From positions 1,031,501 to 1,095,500 of the forward strand of contig JAGFBZ010000861.1 of the NCBI GenBank assembly GCA_018398805.1: a stretch of 64,000 nucleotides of DNA, in the 5' to 3' direction. The position numbers were made by a program, and so were the translations under genes. Every line of letters starts with the position of its first letter. Positions within the stretch are counted from its first letter, which is position 1. Origin of the DNA: Hirundichthys speculiger. Its lineage: Eukaryota; Chordata; Actinopteri; Beloniformes; Exocoetidae. The notes beneath the pieces are model-generated. The model did not search any database. It was given only the letters and a program-made list of their open reading frames with translations, and was not told the origin of the DNA. Of this stretch, positions 35,892 through 48,591 are shown in pieces.

Positions 35892-37085
35892 CACTATATT
35901 GCCAAAAGTATTGGTCACCTGCCTTGACTCACATATGAGCTTTAGTTCATCTCATTCCTAATCAATATGACACGGGCTCCACCCTTTGCAGCTAGAACAG
36001 CTTAAACTCTTCTGGGAAGGCTGTCCACAAGGTTTAGGAGTGTGTTTATGGGGATTTTTGTCCATTCTTCCAGAAGAACATTTGTGAGGTCAAACACTGA
36101 TGTTGGACCAGAAGGTCTGGCTCTCAGTCTCTGCTCTAATTCTTCCCAAAGGTCTTCTATCAGGCTGAGGTCAGAACTCTGTGCAGGCCAGTCAAGTTCA
36201 TCCACCAGACTCTTCCATCCATGTCTTTATGGTCCTTTCTTTGTGCACTGGTGCACAGTCATGTTGGAAGAGGAAGGGTCCAGCTCCAAACTGTTCCCAC
36301 AAAGTTGGGAACATGGAATTGTCCAAAATGTCTTGTTATGCTGAAGCATTCAGAGTTCCTTTCACTGGAACTAAGGGGCCAAGCCCAGCTCCTGAAAAAC
36401 AACCCCACACCATAATCCCCCTCCACCAAACTTTACACTTGGATCAATGCAGTCAGACCAGTACCGTTCTCCTGGAAACCACCAAACCCAGACTCTTCCA
36501 TCAGATTACCAGATGGAGAAGTGTGATTCATCACTCCAGAGAACGTTCCTCCACTGCTCTAGAGTCAAGTGGTGGCTGCTTTACACCACTGCATCTGATG
36601 CTTTCCATTGTTCTTGGTGATGTCTGGCTTGGATGCAGCTGCGTCACCATGGAAACCCATTCATGAAGCTCTCTGCTCTGGTGTTGAGCTGATCTGAAGG
36701 CCACATGAAGTTTGAAGGTCTGTAGTGATCCACTCTGCAGAAAGTTGGTGACCTCTTCGCAGAATGTACTTGAGCATCCTCTGCCGCTCCATCAGATTAC
36801 GTGTCCTACCAGTTCATGGCTGAGTTGATGTCGTTCCCAAACACTTCTATTTCCTGATAATCCAGCTGACAGTTGACTGTGGAATATTTAGGAGGAAATT
36901 TCACGACTGGATTTGTTGCTCAGGTGTCATCCTATCACAGTTCCATGCTGGAATTCACTGAGATCCTGAGAGAGACCCATTCTTTCACAAATGTTTCTAG
37001 AAAGAGTCTGCATGTCTAGGTGCTTAATTTTATACACCTGTAAAGATGGAGGCGATTGGAACACCTGATTCTGATTATTTGGATG
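35892..37085 (-). mobile_element. Tc1-type transposon, one end lost
   Basis: The left terminus CACTATATTGCCAAAAGTAT follows a TA, as expected for a Tc1 insertion. The minus strand encodes the transposase C-terminus (36002-36205: WPAQSSDLSLIEDLWEELEQ, which includes the catalytic Glu region). N-terminal parts continue toward 36950 in broken frames. The right end decays after 'GATTATTTGGATGGATGA' near 37072; the matching inverted terminus is not seen. Confidence 0.85.
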
Positions 37086-37089
37086 GATG

Positions 37090-39599
37090 ATCATAAATGT
37101 TCTGTGGCAAAGAAATACAAAAAAAATCCCTTTAAAGTGGCGATGAATCTGCAGCTCTTTCAGGATCATATTTAACAGCTCCATTACTCTCCCAATAAAT
37201 GTCATCCTTGCCTTGCAAGTCCACTCTGAGAGGCTGTCCTGCTTTAACAGGCTTGTTGTGGTGCCATGTTATTCATAATGCTCCTGTCTTCCTTCCTGTT
37301 CACTCTAGACATGAGACTTCAGATATAAAGTCTTTATTAGAGAGGATAGCTACAACGGCCGACTTTAAACTTCACATGTAATATCACAGTTTCACCATCC
37401 TGTATTATCATCATCACTGCTCATTATGACGTGCCCTACCTTTAACGGCTGGTAAAACACACAATGCTGACTAATCCATAGGTCTCACATCTTACCTTCT
37501 TAATTATTAATTAGTATATTCTTATAGCTCCCACTTGTATAAAAGTATACGTAATATTGCTCTTGTTGAAGCATACTTCCGAAAGGAATTTCCTTTAGGA
37601 TTAAAAAAAAACTACTATGTTATTTCATACTGCAGTAAATCAGACTTCAAGTCAGCCCAGAACTGAAACGAATCCAGCAAGAACAATGCAAGTCAGACTA
37701 TAATAACATTAAAGCAACAAAGCAAGAAGCAACAAATCATTCACGTAGTGACTGGTCACTCTTTAAAAACTGCCCGAGTTTGAGCTTAAAATGTTCTTCG
37801 TTGGGATCTGGTTTTAACTCCACTGATAAGGAAAACTTTATGTTGATATCATGAAGAGAAAAAGGCATTTTTGTAAGGGCACCTTACATTTTGCCACACA
37901 ATCCACATCTTTCTGATCCCAAAAGTCACAAAGCACTTCAGGAAGCCTTGCAGGCATATATATACCTAGCAAAGTATATGAAAAATGCAGCCACAGTTTT
38001 CAAGCATTCTCAGCTCATCAGTGGGTCGACTGTTCTTCTGCAAAAGCCCTTAAGTCAACGACTCTTAAACAACAGAAAAGCAGCCATTCTTGGAAAAGAA
38101 TGAGTGTGATAGAAAGAAGAAACAAAAGAGGAAAAAGGGACAAAATAGTGAAAAGAGGAGGGAGGGAGCGTGACATAACAATTTCAGCCTTGAGGAGAGG
38201 CCCAACATAGGGAAGCTATTGTTCAAGAAGTCATGCTCTATCAGAGTACAGACTCACTCAAATATGCATCTCTATTTTTGCTTTTTTTTTTCCTCCTCTC
38301 TCCCCTTTTCGCGCAATATTTCCTATGTGAAATATGTAAACCATTTGTCTGCAGGCTAAATGGCTTCGAGACACTTTTTGTGTTTAGCTCCATTTCCAAA
38401 GGCTGTGCGCTCCTTTCTGTGAGTAGCACGAATCACTGAGCGCTCAAAGAGGAATGCCACAAACGGGGAAACAAATGTGATGAAGATGATGGCCATGAGC
38501 CCCGAAGTGCACCTTAGATGGTGTGTTCATCAGCCTTCAATCATATTAAACCATTCCACCTTTTAATGGCTCAATTTACACACGAGGAAGCCTTTTGCCC
38601 CAAAGTAATGACAATTGGAGAGCTGACTGAAATCATGCAGTCACAAAATCAGTCATGTATTTCTTTTCTCCTCTGGATCAGTGCTTAATTCTGGTCCTCG
38701 GAGGTCACTGCCCTCCACGTTTTAGACATTCACCTGCTCCGATACACATTATACAAACACCATCAGCTTGACATCAAGGTCTGCACAACAGCAAAGATAA
38801 GTACCACCAATATCAACATTAAGCATCGATTCTCTTCTCTCTTACTGGAACGGCGCTCTGTTTCAAAATCTTTTATCCGAATGTAGTTCCGGGCCATCCT
38901 GGTCTAAATTCACCCATCCATCAATCAGAACTGCTTAAAGCCCCACAGATCCTGAGTGGAGCGCCTTTAAAAATGACCTAAAATCAGCTCCAGAAAGTTG
39001 ATGAAGAATGTGCGACTGTGCGTGTGTAGTCCCGATACAGATGGTAGATAAGAGTGAAAGTGGGTCAGCAATCTCAGCAGGGGCTTAGATGAGAGTCCAT
39101 CGAGAGAGACGGAGCTCAGATAAACCCCACCACCTTCAGATCTCACGCTTTTACTGGAGTTACTGTTCTCCTCCAAAACTGACTATGCAGGCTTTTTATT
39201 TATTTTGACCCTAAAGTAACATAATGTGGATTTTATCACTTTTTTTAAAACAATAATTTTTGTAATCTAATTTGGTCCCCATGACCCTGTATAAGACAAA
39301 ACGGGGATGGATGGATGGATGGATGGTTTCTATGGTTAGCAGCACAAGACTGGTTTATTTCTGTCATTACAATACATCTATCCTCCCAGTCTGAACTGTC
39401 ACAGTTCAGTAACAGAGCTCTTGCAGTCCTGTGACAGCAGTTACAGCATAAATATCTTTACTGACATAAAAAATAACTGCCTAACAGGGTCTGAGACCAC
39501 CTCGTTGCCCCTGCAGTCGTCCCTTGGTGTCTAATACTGATATCACGGCTGTAGATTCTTTCACTGCTGGGGTTTCTGGGTGAAGCTTACACAGATCTA
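37090..39599. other. intronic stretch, mostly unique sequence
   Basis: No transposon or exon recognised. A compact low-repeat block at about 38240-38660 looks like conserved non-coding DNA (see findings). A (GGAT)n run lies at 39304-39326. Confidence 0.55.
39304..39326. repeat. (GGAT)n microsatellite
   Basis: About 5.5 units of GGAT. Confidence 0.9.
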
Positions 39600-39600
39600 T

Positions 39601-39775
39601 TTTTTTTTTTTTTTGGCACTAGTGGCCTTTATTTGACAGTGAAGGAGAGACAGGAAACAGGGCAGAGAGAACGGGGAAGAGACCCGGCAAAGAGTCATCC
39701 GGGCCAGGAGCCGAACCCACGACCAGCTGCACAAGGACTGTAGCCTGCCCCAACCACTGCGCCACCGGCGGCCCA
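39601..39775 (-). mobile_element. tRNA-derived SINE
   Basis: Read on the minus strand, it starts GTGGGCCGCCGGTGGCGCAG, has a pol III A box (TGGCGCAGTGG, 39754-39764) and a B box (GGTTCGGCTCC, 39707-39717), then a tRNA-unrelated body with AATAAA and an A-tail of 14 or more (39601-39614). The layout is that of a tRNA-derived SINE, about 175 bp and nearly full length. I could not identify target duplications. Confidence 0.88.
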
Positions 39776-41697
39776 CTAATTATTTTATTATGCCATTCAT
39801 GTTATATTCCATTCACAAAAATCACAAGGGCACCTGCCTCAACCACACAGGGAGGCACCACAGTGTCACACTCAGCTGAAGCTGATACCATTTTCTGTCA
39901 TCTCAGGCTTCACTGCTCCGTGAGTGTGTTATCACAGATCAGCCTGCAGATCAGACCCGCAGCTCAAACACAGAGAGGAAAAAAACTTTGCTCTTTCCAT
40001 GTATGATCAAACTAAATTTCCAGAGTAAACACAGATCTTTAGACCACAGCGGGCATAACAGCAACCGGCAGTCCATGAGAGCCGTTGCTGAGCAATTGTT
40101 GTCTCTTAAATGTAGATTAACATACAGTCCAAGGTTTACCTGCAATCATTTGTAATGTCCTTCACAAGAAAAATGTGTCTGAAATGAACCTGTTCACAGT
40201 AAGAATTAGGTTGCTGAAAAAAAAAGTAATTTCTTTAGCTCGAAACCAGGACATAATTTGTGCTACTTTAAAGAAAGTCACTGGGAAAAAAAAAAAAACT
40301 TACTTGGCAAAAAATTGTTTAGATGCATAACTGTTCTTGTGGTAACACACTGGAGGCTGAGTGCACATGTCCATCCCCCGGGACGGCTGGAAGTGCAGGG
40401 TGTGTCAGGAAGTTGTGGCTGCCCTATCTCTCTTGTCGGCAAAAGGAAGGAACCATTTCATATTTGAAAGGATGGTTTCCCGACTGATGTCACACACTCA
40501 CACAAACCCCTTCTGTTTAGCTCAGTGGCACAGTGACATTAAAACAAATAATGCAAATAACCAGAGTGAGAATGGGATTGTGCTCCTTTCAATCCCAATA
40601 ATGAATATTTGCAAATTTGTAAGAGACAACAATGAATTTAATTTTAATCTCAGAACTAGCTGAAAGAAACCAATCCAGAAATGGTCCACCAAGCAGTTGG
40701 CCTGGGAGAGAGAAATGAGTCATAATGGTTGCTCATAATGACTGAGGGCTCGAACTCGGGAGGCGAATCAAAGTTAACGGAAATAATCAAGGGAAGTACA
40801 GAGGAGTTCAGCAAGACAGAAACTGGCAATTTAACTAGACGCTGCCATTACAGAGCAGAGGAACAGCTTTGACATCTCTTTTCGGCAGCATGTTTGCTTG
40901 CAAATAACTGGCATTAAAGAGAAGAAAATGAAGGTTTTGTTGTGCCATGTTACAGCAGTTTTGAAAGATGAATCATCACGCAGTCGTGTCAAACATAAGA
41001 CAGCCACAGGAGTACACGCAGGTGCGCCGATATGAAAGCTCTCTCTTCAGTTTTGCTTTTGCTCTTCAAAGCGTTTTATGTTGCGCGTTTTCTCGTCAAG
41101 TGGCATGTGAACGCTGGAGTTCGGTATCGAGTCAGCTCCTGTTGTTTACCTAAAAAGGCTGAATAGCTCAGAGACGCCGACTGGATGCCAAACACTTCCA
41201 ATTACGAGTCTACCGGCTCAAGAGATCTAGCAGGTGAGAGCGAGGTAACGAGCTGAAAGCTTCGTCCTCACAGTCTGTGGTTAAAAGGCAAGTTTAGCTG
41301 GAGTGAAGATCAGAAGCAGCAGCTCTCCCTGAAGAATAGCGGCCAGGTAAGAGCTATTTAAAGCTCGCTCCCTCAGCAAGCGTGTCGCCAGCAGAAAGAA
41401 AGAACGAAATGGTGACTGAGAGTCAAGAGAAAACAACTTTTACTGCCTTGCAGTGCATAAAGCAAATCCTGATCAACAGTCTCAAGATGGAAAATAAGAA
41501 CTGATCAAAAGTATATAAACATGGTCCAATTCTGTCCTTGGTGCTCCTAAATTATAACATTGCCTATTACTCACAGAAGTGTTCACTGTTTGGATATTAA
41601 AAAAAACAAATCCCTCATTATTTCACTTGCTTAAATATTGTTCAAACTTTCGCCATAGTTAGAATATTAATTCCTAATATGTATGTGAGGTCAGAGT
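39776..41697. other. intronic stretch without recognised features
   Basis: Ordinary complexity, with an A-run near 40286-40298. No exon or repeat family recognised. Confidence 0.6.
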
Positions 41698-42021
41698 CAG
41701 GGGTGCACCCATCCATTATTAGGACCGGATATCAGTCCTGATACAAACAAAATATGTGGATCAATTATCAGAAACTTAAACCAAACCCTGAGCCGGTCTG
41801 TTCACATTAAGCTTGTTGCTGATATGAAACGCATACGTAGACTTTGTGTCCATATATTTTCACTTTCAGCTCCTACATTTAAATTAATTTAAGTCTGATT
41901 CCATTTCGCATTAAATAACAGTTCATTACATTTAAATCTGCGCTGTTTGTTAAGGCTGAAAAGTAAAGTCATATGCAGACCCAAAGCATCGGCACTGGCA
42001 TCAAAAGTTGGAGCATTTCTA
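41698..42021. mobile_element. short hAT-like element
   Basis: The left end CAGGGGTGCACCCATCC is hAT-like; the right end, inward, is TAGAAATGCTCC. The flanking octamers GTCAGAGT (41690-41697) and GTCACAAT (42022-42029) agree at six of eight positions. A 324-bp, non-coding, diverged copy. Confidence 0.5.
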
Positions 42022-42214
42022 GTCACAATGAGCTTTTAAAATAGAGTTTTGCAAAATTTGAATAAATTAAAAATGCATTTTATAAAGGGAATGACAAGGT
42101 TTTTTTCAGAGCAAACCGTTAATGCATGACTACTTGCATTTATTTTTCTTTCTTCTTTGAATCGATACCTGCAACTGCTTTTAAATCCTTTATTCCACCT
42201 ACACAAATCAACAC

Positions 42215-42372
<158 letters not shown>

Positions 42373-43022
42373 ATACACACACACCCATTAAAAAAAAAAA
42401 AAAAAACACCCAAGAGTTTTCAAATCCCATTTAAGACCTCATTTATAACCCCAGGAGGATTTGTAGTAGGGCTGGGACGACGCGTCGACGTCATCGATTA
42501 CGTCGACGCAAAAAATACGTCGACGCAAAATCTGCACGTCGATGCGTCACTCAGAATCAAAAAATGGCGGCGGCCGCGGCATCGAGTAGCAGCGAGTCGG
42601 GGGAGAAGAAGCTATCTCGTAACAGGATGTCAAAAGTATGGGAGTACTTTACACCTAAAGGGAACGATTCGGTGGTCTGTGACCTGTGCAAAAATAGAGA
42701 TGGCATATCATAAAAGCACTACTGCGATGCACCAGCACCTCAAGAAGAGGCACACGGGAGCTGCTCGTGTGGAGGAGAAGACGCCGTAAGTTTTCAACTT
42801 TTTTTTCTTTCCTTGTTTGCGGTGATTAACCCCGTCATTCATCCAAACCGAACTACGTAACTTGTGCTCCAGCCTCGCACACACAGAACATGTGCCCACT
42901 TAAACACACACACGCGCCCCTCACACACTCGCCTCTTGCCGACACACTTTTTTTTAACTGACACAGACACACACTCCTCAAATACACGCTAAAGTTAGTT
43001 TAACTTTCAACTTTTAGGTTAA

Positions 43023-43024
<2 letters not shown>

Positions 43025-43058
<34 letters not shown>
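43025..43058. repeat. (TTA)n microsatellite
   Basis: About 11 TTA units inside the hAT element. Confidence 0.93.
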
Positions 43059-43059
<1 letters not shown>

Positions 43060-43273
43060 CTTTATTGGTATGGGCAGATCATTTAGAAGTATATATTTTT
43101 ATTAACCTGTGCACGTGTTTGTGATTTATGTTTTCAGGGACAGGAATAAGCAGCAGAAAAGTTTGTACTATCAGATGAAAAAAAACACCACCCCCTGCAC
43201 CCCCCAGGAGGCTGCTGCAGCAGTTACTGAGAGCATCCTAACTACTAAAAGTTAAACTACTGTTCACTTAACT

Positions 43274-43872
43274 CAGTGGTTCCCAAAGTGGGGGGCGGGA
43301 CCCCCCGGGGGGTCGCGGGACGCCGTGGGGTGGGTCGCGAAATGATTTCCATAAATCTTTTTTTTTATATATATATAAATCTAATAAATTAAAAAAAAAA
43401 AAAAAATACAGAAAAATTCAGCCATAGTTGTAAAAATTATATGAAACATGGTAGTTAAAATTAAAATAAAACTACAGATTTTCTTCCTGAGGTGATTAAG
43501 ACAGATTAACATAGCATCATTTGCAGGTGTCAGGTTACAGCTCCACAGTAAACATCACAAAGCGGATGCTTTAATACCATTAACCATTACAGTAATGTTA
43601 AAGTTAAGTTTGCACATGACAGTAATACTGTGCACTCATGTTACATAGATATTATTTTGACTGAGGTATTCTACTTTTATCAAACAGTAAATTTCTATAT
43701 GTTAAATCATAACAGGCTGCTCTGTTCTTTTGTGTTGTCGTTAAGCCCGTGTTTGTGCGTATGGCCTGTGCGCACATTTTATTTTTTCAGTCACATCCGG
43801 GGATAGTGGGGGTCGCCAGTCTCTGGCACCGTTATTTTGGGGGTCGCGGGTTGAAAAGTTTGGGAACCCCTG
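43274..43872. mobile_element. non-autonomous hAT nested in another hAT
   Basis: The ends are CAGTGGTTCCCAAA and, inward, CAGGGGTTCCCAAA, with a perfect 8-bp duplication ACTTAACT at 43266-43273 and 43873-43880. It is 599 bp with GC-rich subterminal GGTCGCG motifs at both ends and no coding capacity. It lies wholly within the 42467-44389 element, so it is the younger insertion. Confidence 0.95.
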
Positions 43873-44397
43873 ACTTAACTGTAATAGGCCTAATACTTGA
43901 ATTTATTTGTTATTTATTTCACAGATTTAAATGATTAGGCTAAGTTGCTGCTGTCACACATTGTGTTGTTTTGTTATTTACAAAATTGTAAATTGCAGCT
44001 GTCACCGCTACTGTTATTTTTTATTTATTTTATGTTGATAAGATTTTGGTTCAGATTGTGTTTTTTGCAGTTTTATTTATTGAAGGAAAGTTTTATTTTA
44101 TTATCTTTTATTATAGGATTCCATTGCACTACAACTGTGTGCACTTTATTGTTGTATTGTTCAATACAATTCATTTTTGAACTTGAAAGAAGAAATTTGT
44201 GTTTTATTCATGGAGCTAAATTTGCATTAATTGCTATATAGGTCAAATTATGGGGAGATAATCGATAATCGAATCGAATCGAAATCGAATCGAATCGGAT
44301 TTAAAAATGAATCGTTAGATTAATCGATGCATCGAAAAACTATTTTCTAGATTAATCGATTACAAAAATAATCGTTTAACCCAGCCCTAATTTGTAC

Positions 44398-46186
44398 CTC
44401 TGTGTTTTTTGGGAGCAATGCATAACAAACACTCCCCAAGTCCTTAACTGCAGCACAGATTGCTTACACTTGCATACATTTTACTGCAAAGTAGTTCTTG
44501 TTGTGACAAAAAAAACATACACACACACACACAAACAGAGGTGACAGCACTGCCTCCTTCTGACTAACTAGATGGGGATACAAAATGAGAGAGGAAGAAG
44601 GAGACAAGGAGAAATGAAGGAAGATGGAAATAAGCAGTTACCAGTATAAAGTCTATTTTCCCTGCTCCACATACTGCAACCATTTTGCAACAATTATTTT
44701 GAAACACTGCAACTAAATTTTACATGGTACATCAATGACATTTTGAAATTTTACTTTCTTTTTATTTGTAATTTCTCTTTAAGGAAAAGATGATTTTACT
44801 TTCCAAGTTAAAATACCAGCTTCAATATTATTTGAAAGAATATTTGGTGACTAAGAAGTGTGCTCCACAGCACTCTTGGTTTCCCATCCCGGCTACCAGC
44901 AAAAACCACCTAAAGTAACTTTGGACCCCCACCCCTGTTGTCTCATGTGACAACTGCACATCGCTTCACAGCACCGAGTCACACATCAACAATGATGAAA
45001 CTTGCTCATTTATAACAGACATCATGGTAGGAGCAACGAAGGGACTCGAAACGATGGAAGAGAAGAGAGATAAAAGAGACTCAGCAAGAGAGACTGAACA
45101 AAGGCAAATCTTGTAAAAGATTTTGTAAAAGACTTGCAAAAGTTGTAAAAGCAACTTCACTTCCACTCCTATAGGGGGAGCCTCAGAGCTAAAAATGGCA
45201 AAAATGTTCATTTGTGCTGCTTTAAATGTGTGTGTGTGAATTGGTGAATGAGAAACACACTGTCAATAGACTCCAGAAAAGGTTAAAATGCTGCATAAAT
45301 GAAGCACTTGTGAAACACAACCGTTAGAAATATAAGTTATACAGAACCAGATGCAGCTATGAACTGCAGAATGCCTGCAACTCATAAAGGAACGGAAATT
45401 ATGATTAAATCCACTAAATGCAAGGCACATTGTGAAGGGAAAAAAAAATAATAATTCAGTCAAGACTGGAAAAAAAAAGCCCTGGAATCGAAAGTGATTT
45501 AAGCAGTGCTTCCTAATTTCAATTTTTAATAAATCCTAAGTTTATGGTTTCATCCTAAAACTCATGTACAACCAAAACTTTTGCTCTGTAATATCACCTG
45601 GCAATGAAACCATCTACGTCAGGAGTCAGCCAAAGCTCTCAAATCTAAACAGAAAGAAGAGCTGCATCACACAAGTTGGCAGAAAGATGGTTTTTTGTTT
45701 GTTTTGTTTTGTTTTTCCTTTCTGGCAGAGACATGACAGACACTTGCTCAGGGCAACATGTCACAGCCTGATACTCGATGTTCAGTTCCAACGATGGTTA
45801 ATCAACCATCAATATGACGCCTGAACTTGGCAGTTTATTTACAGGCTGGTGCTTTCGATCTCACAGCAATTTGGTGACAAAGCGGAGCAAGTTGGGATTG
45901 TTTTTCTCAATTCAGATTAGTGATGCACAGCTACTGTGGCATTCAGATAACTGACCCTTGAAGGGTCAATTATTTCAAGTACATAGTGATTATGCATTTT
46001 AGAAATATCTCCTTTTAACTGGCTGGACGAGTTAAGTTCAAACTCGATACTTCGGAGTGTCTTTAGTTAAAATATGTGACAGTCATGTTACCATGAGGGA
46101 AGGCATCATGACTGGCCAAGACCCAATCAGAATAATAATGTAATCAATAGTACCTCTGAAACCATACTCGTCTCTGACCCTGATAT
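44398..46186. other. intronic stretch without recognised features
   Basis: AT-rich, with short A-runs and a CA tract near 44519-44532. No repeat family or exon supported. Confidence 0.6.
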
Positions 46187-46194
46187 ATCTGACA

Positions 46195-46907
46195 CAGGGT
46201 TTCCGTTGTCCGGTAATTGCCGGACTTTGTCCGGTAAAATATGCGGAAGTCCGGTATTTTATAATCTCTCCGGTCAAAATGTCCGGTGAAAAAACTCCTC
46301 CCAAGCACAATTTCAGTTGTAATAGAATGGGTAATTTCCACATCATTTTATGAAAAAACATATACTTTTACGAATAAGTAGTGTGTGTATGTGTGTGTGT
46401 GAATGAATAAATGTAGCCTATAGGTGGAACGAAACTTTTTTTCTGCGCGGAACGAAACTTGTCGCATTTGTTTCATTAAATCTAACGAACGGCGCACCAC
46501 AACAGAGAGGTCTTTGACATGGCGAAACAGGCTAATCCTTAAAAGCTATTTTCTAAAACGAAAAAGCTCTAATAGCGAGGGTGATGATGAGTCTAACTCT
46601 AAAAGGCTATCTGAAGAGATGGAGACTACCACAGATGATGCTGTGGCTCCCGCCGAAAATATTTATTTATTTTTTGAAGTTACGCTCGTGAGTCAATTGA
46701 CGGGACTTATTTTATTTGAAATAGCCTGTTTTTCAATAAAAATACTATTAAATGACTTGCATTGATATCGTACTACTGCATATGATTTATTTTTAACCTC
46801 AATAAATTCATATAGCCTATGTGACCGGAATTTCAATCATTTGTCCGGTAAATTGAAAACCTGCCGGTCACATTGTCCGGTGCCAATTTTTTCTAGCGGA
46901 AACACTG
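46195..46907. mobile_element. non-autonomous hAT with CCGGT-rich ends
   Basis: The ends are CAGGGTTTCCG and, inward, CAGTGTTTCCGC, with a perfect 8-bp duplication ATCTGACA at 46187-46194 and 46908-46915. Both subterminal regions repeat TCCGGT/ACCGG many times, likely transposase-binding repeats. The plus-strand frame at 46424-46765 (KSYFLKRKSSNSEG...) looks like the N-terminal tail of a hAT transposase, without a catalytic part. Length 713 bp. Confidence 0.92.
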
Positions 46908-46915
46908 ATCTGACA

Positions 46916-48148
46916 GGCTGATAAGTCTGTAACGTGCAGCCTAAAGGCCGTGTGAAAATATCTTCTAGCACAAGTTGATCAAATGCATTTTCGCTCAGCG
47001 CTCAGGCCTGAAGGTAATACTTTCACAGTGAGTCAGGATTACACTCATGCAACAGGAGGTATGAGGCCATTCGTCGTAAAAAGAAAAAACAAACTATAAA
47101 CTTATGAAACTATCAACCAAGTGAAAATTGCTGCCTGACAAATAGACATTTAGCAATTCTAAGTGTGTTTTGGTTCAAGAAGCAGAGGAAACCTTGGACT
47201 GAATATTAGGAGTTGGATGCTTGACAGCAAGTTTTGACATTCAACCCAAAAAAATGTGAAGAGTCAAGCAAAAAGATGTGTGAATATGTTGGCTGCAACC
47301 ATTACACAAACCGATGGTCATGACACATAATATAGATGTGGAAGTGACCGGGGGAAACTATGAAGTGGTCAGCAGATGCAGAAAAAGAGAGAGGTTGAAT
47401 ATTTTTCTTGGTGCAGAGACGATGAAGTATTCTGATATTATATCTTTTAACCAGATGGACCAAACCGCACCAATATAATATGTGCAAAGCCCTGAAAGAG
47501 AAATGATGACTTTGTGAAGCTAGACTCAAGTTTCCAAACACTCCAGTGTTTGGAAAGACTTTGTCAGATGCATGACTCTTACAGGCTACACCTCTCACCA
47601 ACAGAACGCTTGATGAAACAGACTGGATATGATTAGAAGAATATTTACATATTATCATGAGACCATCAAATCTATGGTTTTTAAAGTAAAGCCTTCAATT
47701 AAAGATGGAGATTTGCACATTTTATTTACAGAAGACAAATTCCAACATTGCATGAAGCATTCTCAGTCCATCCTTGACTAAAATTTACTCCATTTTCAAA
47801 AAAGCAGCAGTGTTATTGTACTTTACCATAAATCTGTATGTAAGTATGCATTATAGGCTACTACCTGAATAAAACTACTCACTGTTCTTTTAATTTCAAC
47901 AACTTCAGATAATACTATCATTACTGCAACTACAACAATAGCAATAATAATACTACAGAAATTAAAATGTGAAATATTTCAGTTAATTAATGTTTTTTGA
48001 TATGTATGGAAATAAATGTGCTCAATCAACATATTATATCATTTCATATCAATTGCTACCTCCTGAATCAAATCAAATCAAATCAAAACCATATTGGCTT
48101 TGTCTTACTGGCAACCCTTGAATCGTCACCATTTAAATCAATGTAATA
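46916..48148. other. intronic stretch with a short palindrome
   Basis: Unique-looking sequence with a 12-bp perfect inverted repeat at 47531-47556 and a (AATCA)n run near 48066-48088. No exon recognised. Confidence 0.6.
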
Positions 48149-48591
48149 TACACTGCCCATCCCAAAAAAAACAAATCACCCACTAACATTTCTTTGGACC
48201 TCCTTTAACTTTGATTACAACACGCATTTGCCGTGTCACTGTTTCGATGAGCTTCTGCAATGTCACAACATTCATTTCCATCCAGAGATGCAATAATATT
48301 TCTCCAAGATCTTGTATTGTTAATGAGAGAGTCGGACCGAGGCGCAAAGCCTTCTCCAGCACATCTCCAAGATTCTCAACGGGTGTTCAGGTCTGGACTC
48401 TGTGGTGGCCAACCCACGTGTGAAAATTAACCATGCTCCCTGAACCACTCGTTCACAATCTGAGCCAGATGAATCCTGGCGTTGTAATCTCGGAATATGC
48501 CCGAGCCATCAGGGAAGAACAAAAAATCCATTGATGGAATAACCTGGCCACTCAGGATATTCAGGTAGTCAGCTGACCTCATTCTTTGGGT

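Larger units (their letters stand above)
42467..44389 (+). mobile_element. hAT element with frameshifted BED finger, hosting a second hAT
   Basis: The ends are TAGGGCTGGGACGACGCG and, inward from the right, TAGGGCTGGGTTAAACG, with near-perfect 8-bp flanks ATTTGTAG (42459-42466) and ATTTGTAC (44390-44397). From the ATG at 42564 the plus strand encodes an Ala/Ser-rich start and a BED zinc finger: VWEYF, then C-x2-C, then, in the next frame, MHQHLKKRH. One extra A in the A-run near 42690 separates the Cys pair from the His ligands. A donor-like CC|GTAAGT near 42786 follows, as in spliced hAT transposase genes. The rest of the transposase is missing. Length 1923 bp with the insert. Confidence 0.9.

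Noticed and set aside
36181..36666. 161-codon plus-strand frame
   Set aside because: It is antisense to the Tc1 transposase on the minus strand.
39601..39775. Functional tRNA gene
   Set aside because: A and B boxes are present, but the body is a SINE with an A-tail and lacks a tRNA cloverleaf acceptor end.
45918..45990. Further hAT terminus (TAGTGATGCACAG)
   Set aside because: No matching opposite end or target duplication could be found.
46424..46765. Host gene with a 113-residue product
   Set aside because: It lies wholly inside a hAT element with a perfect target duplication and resembles a transposase N-terminal tail.
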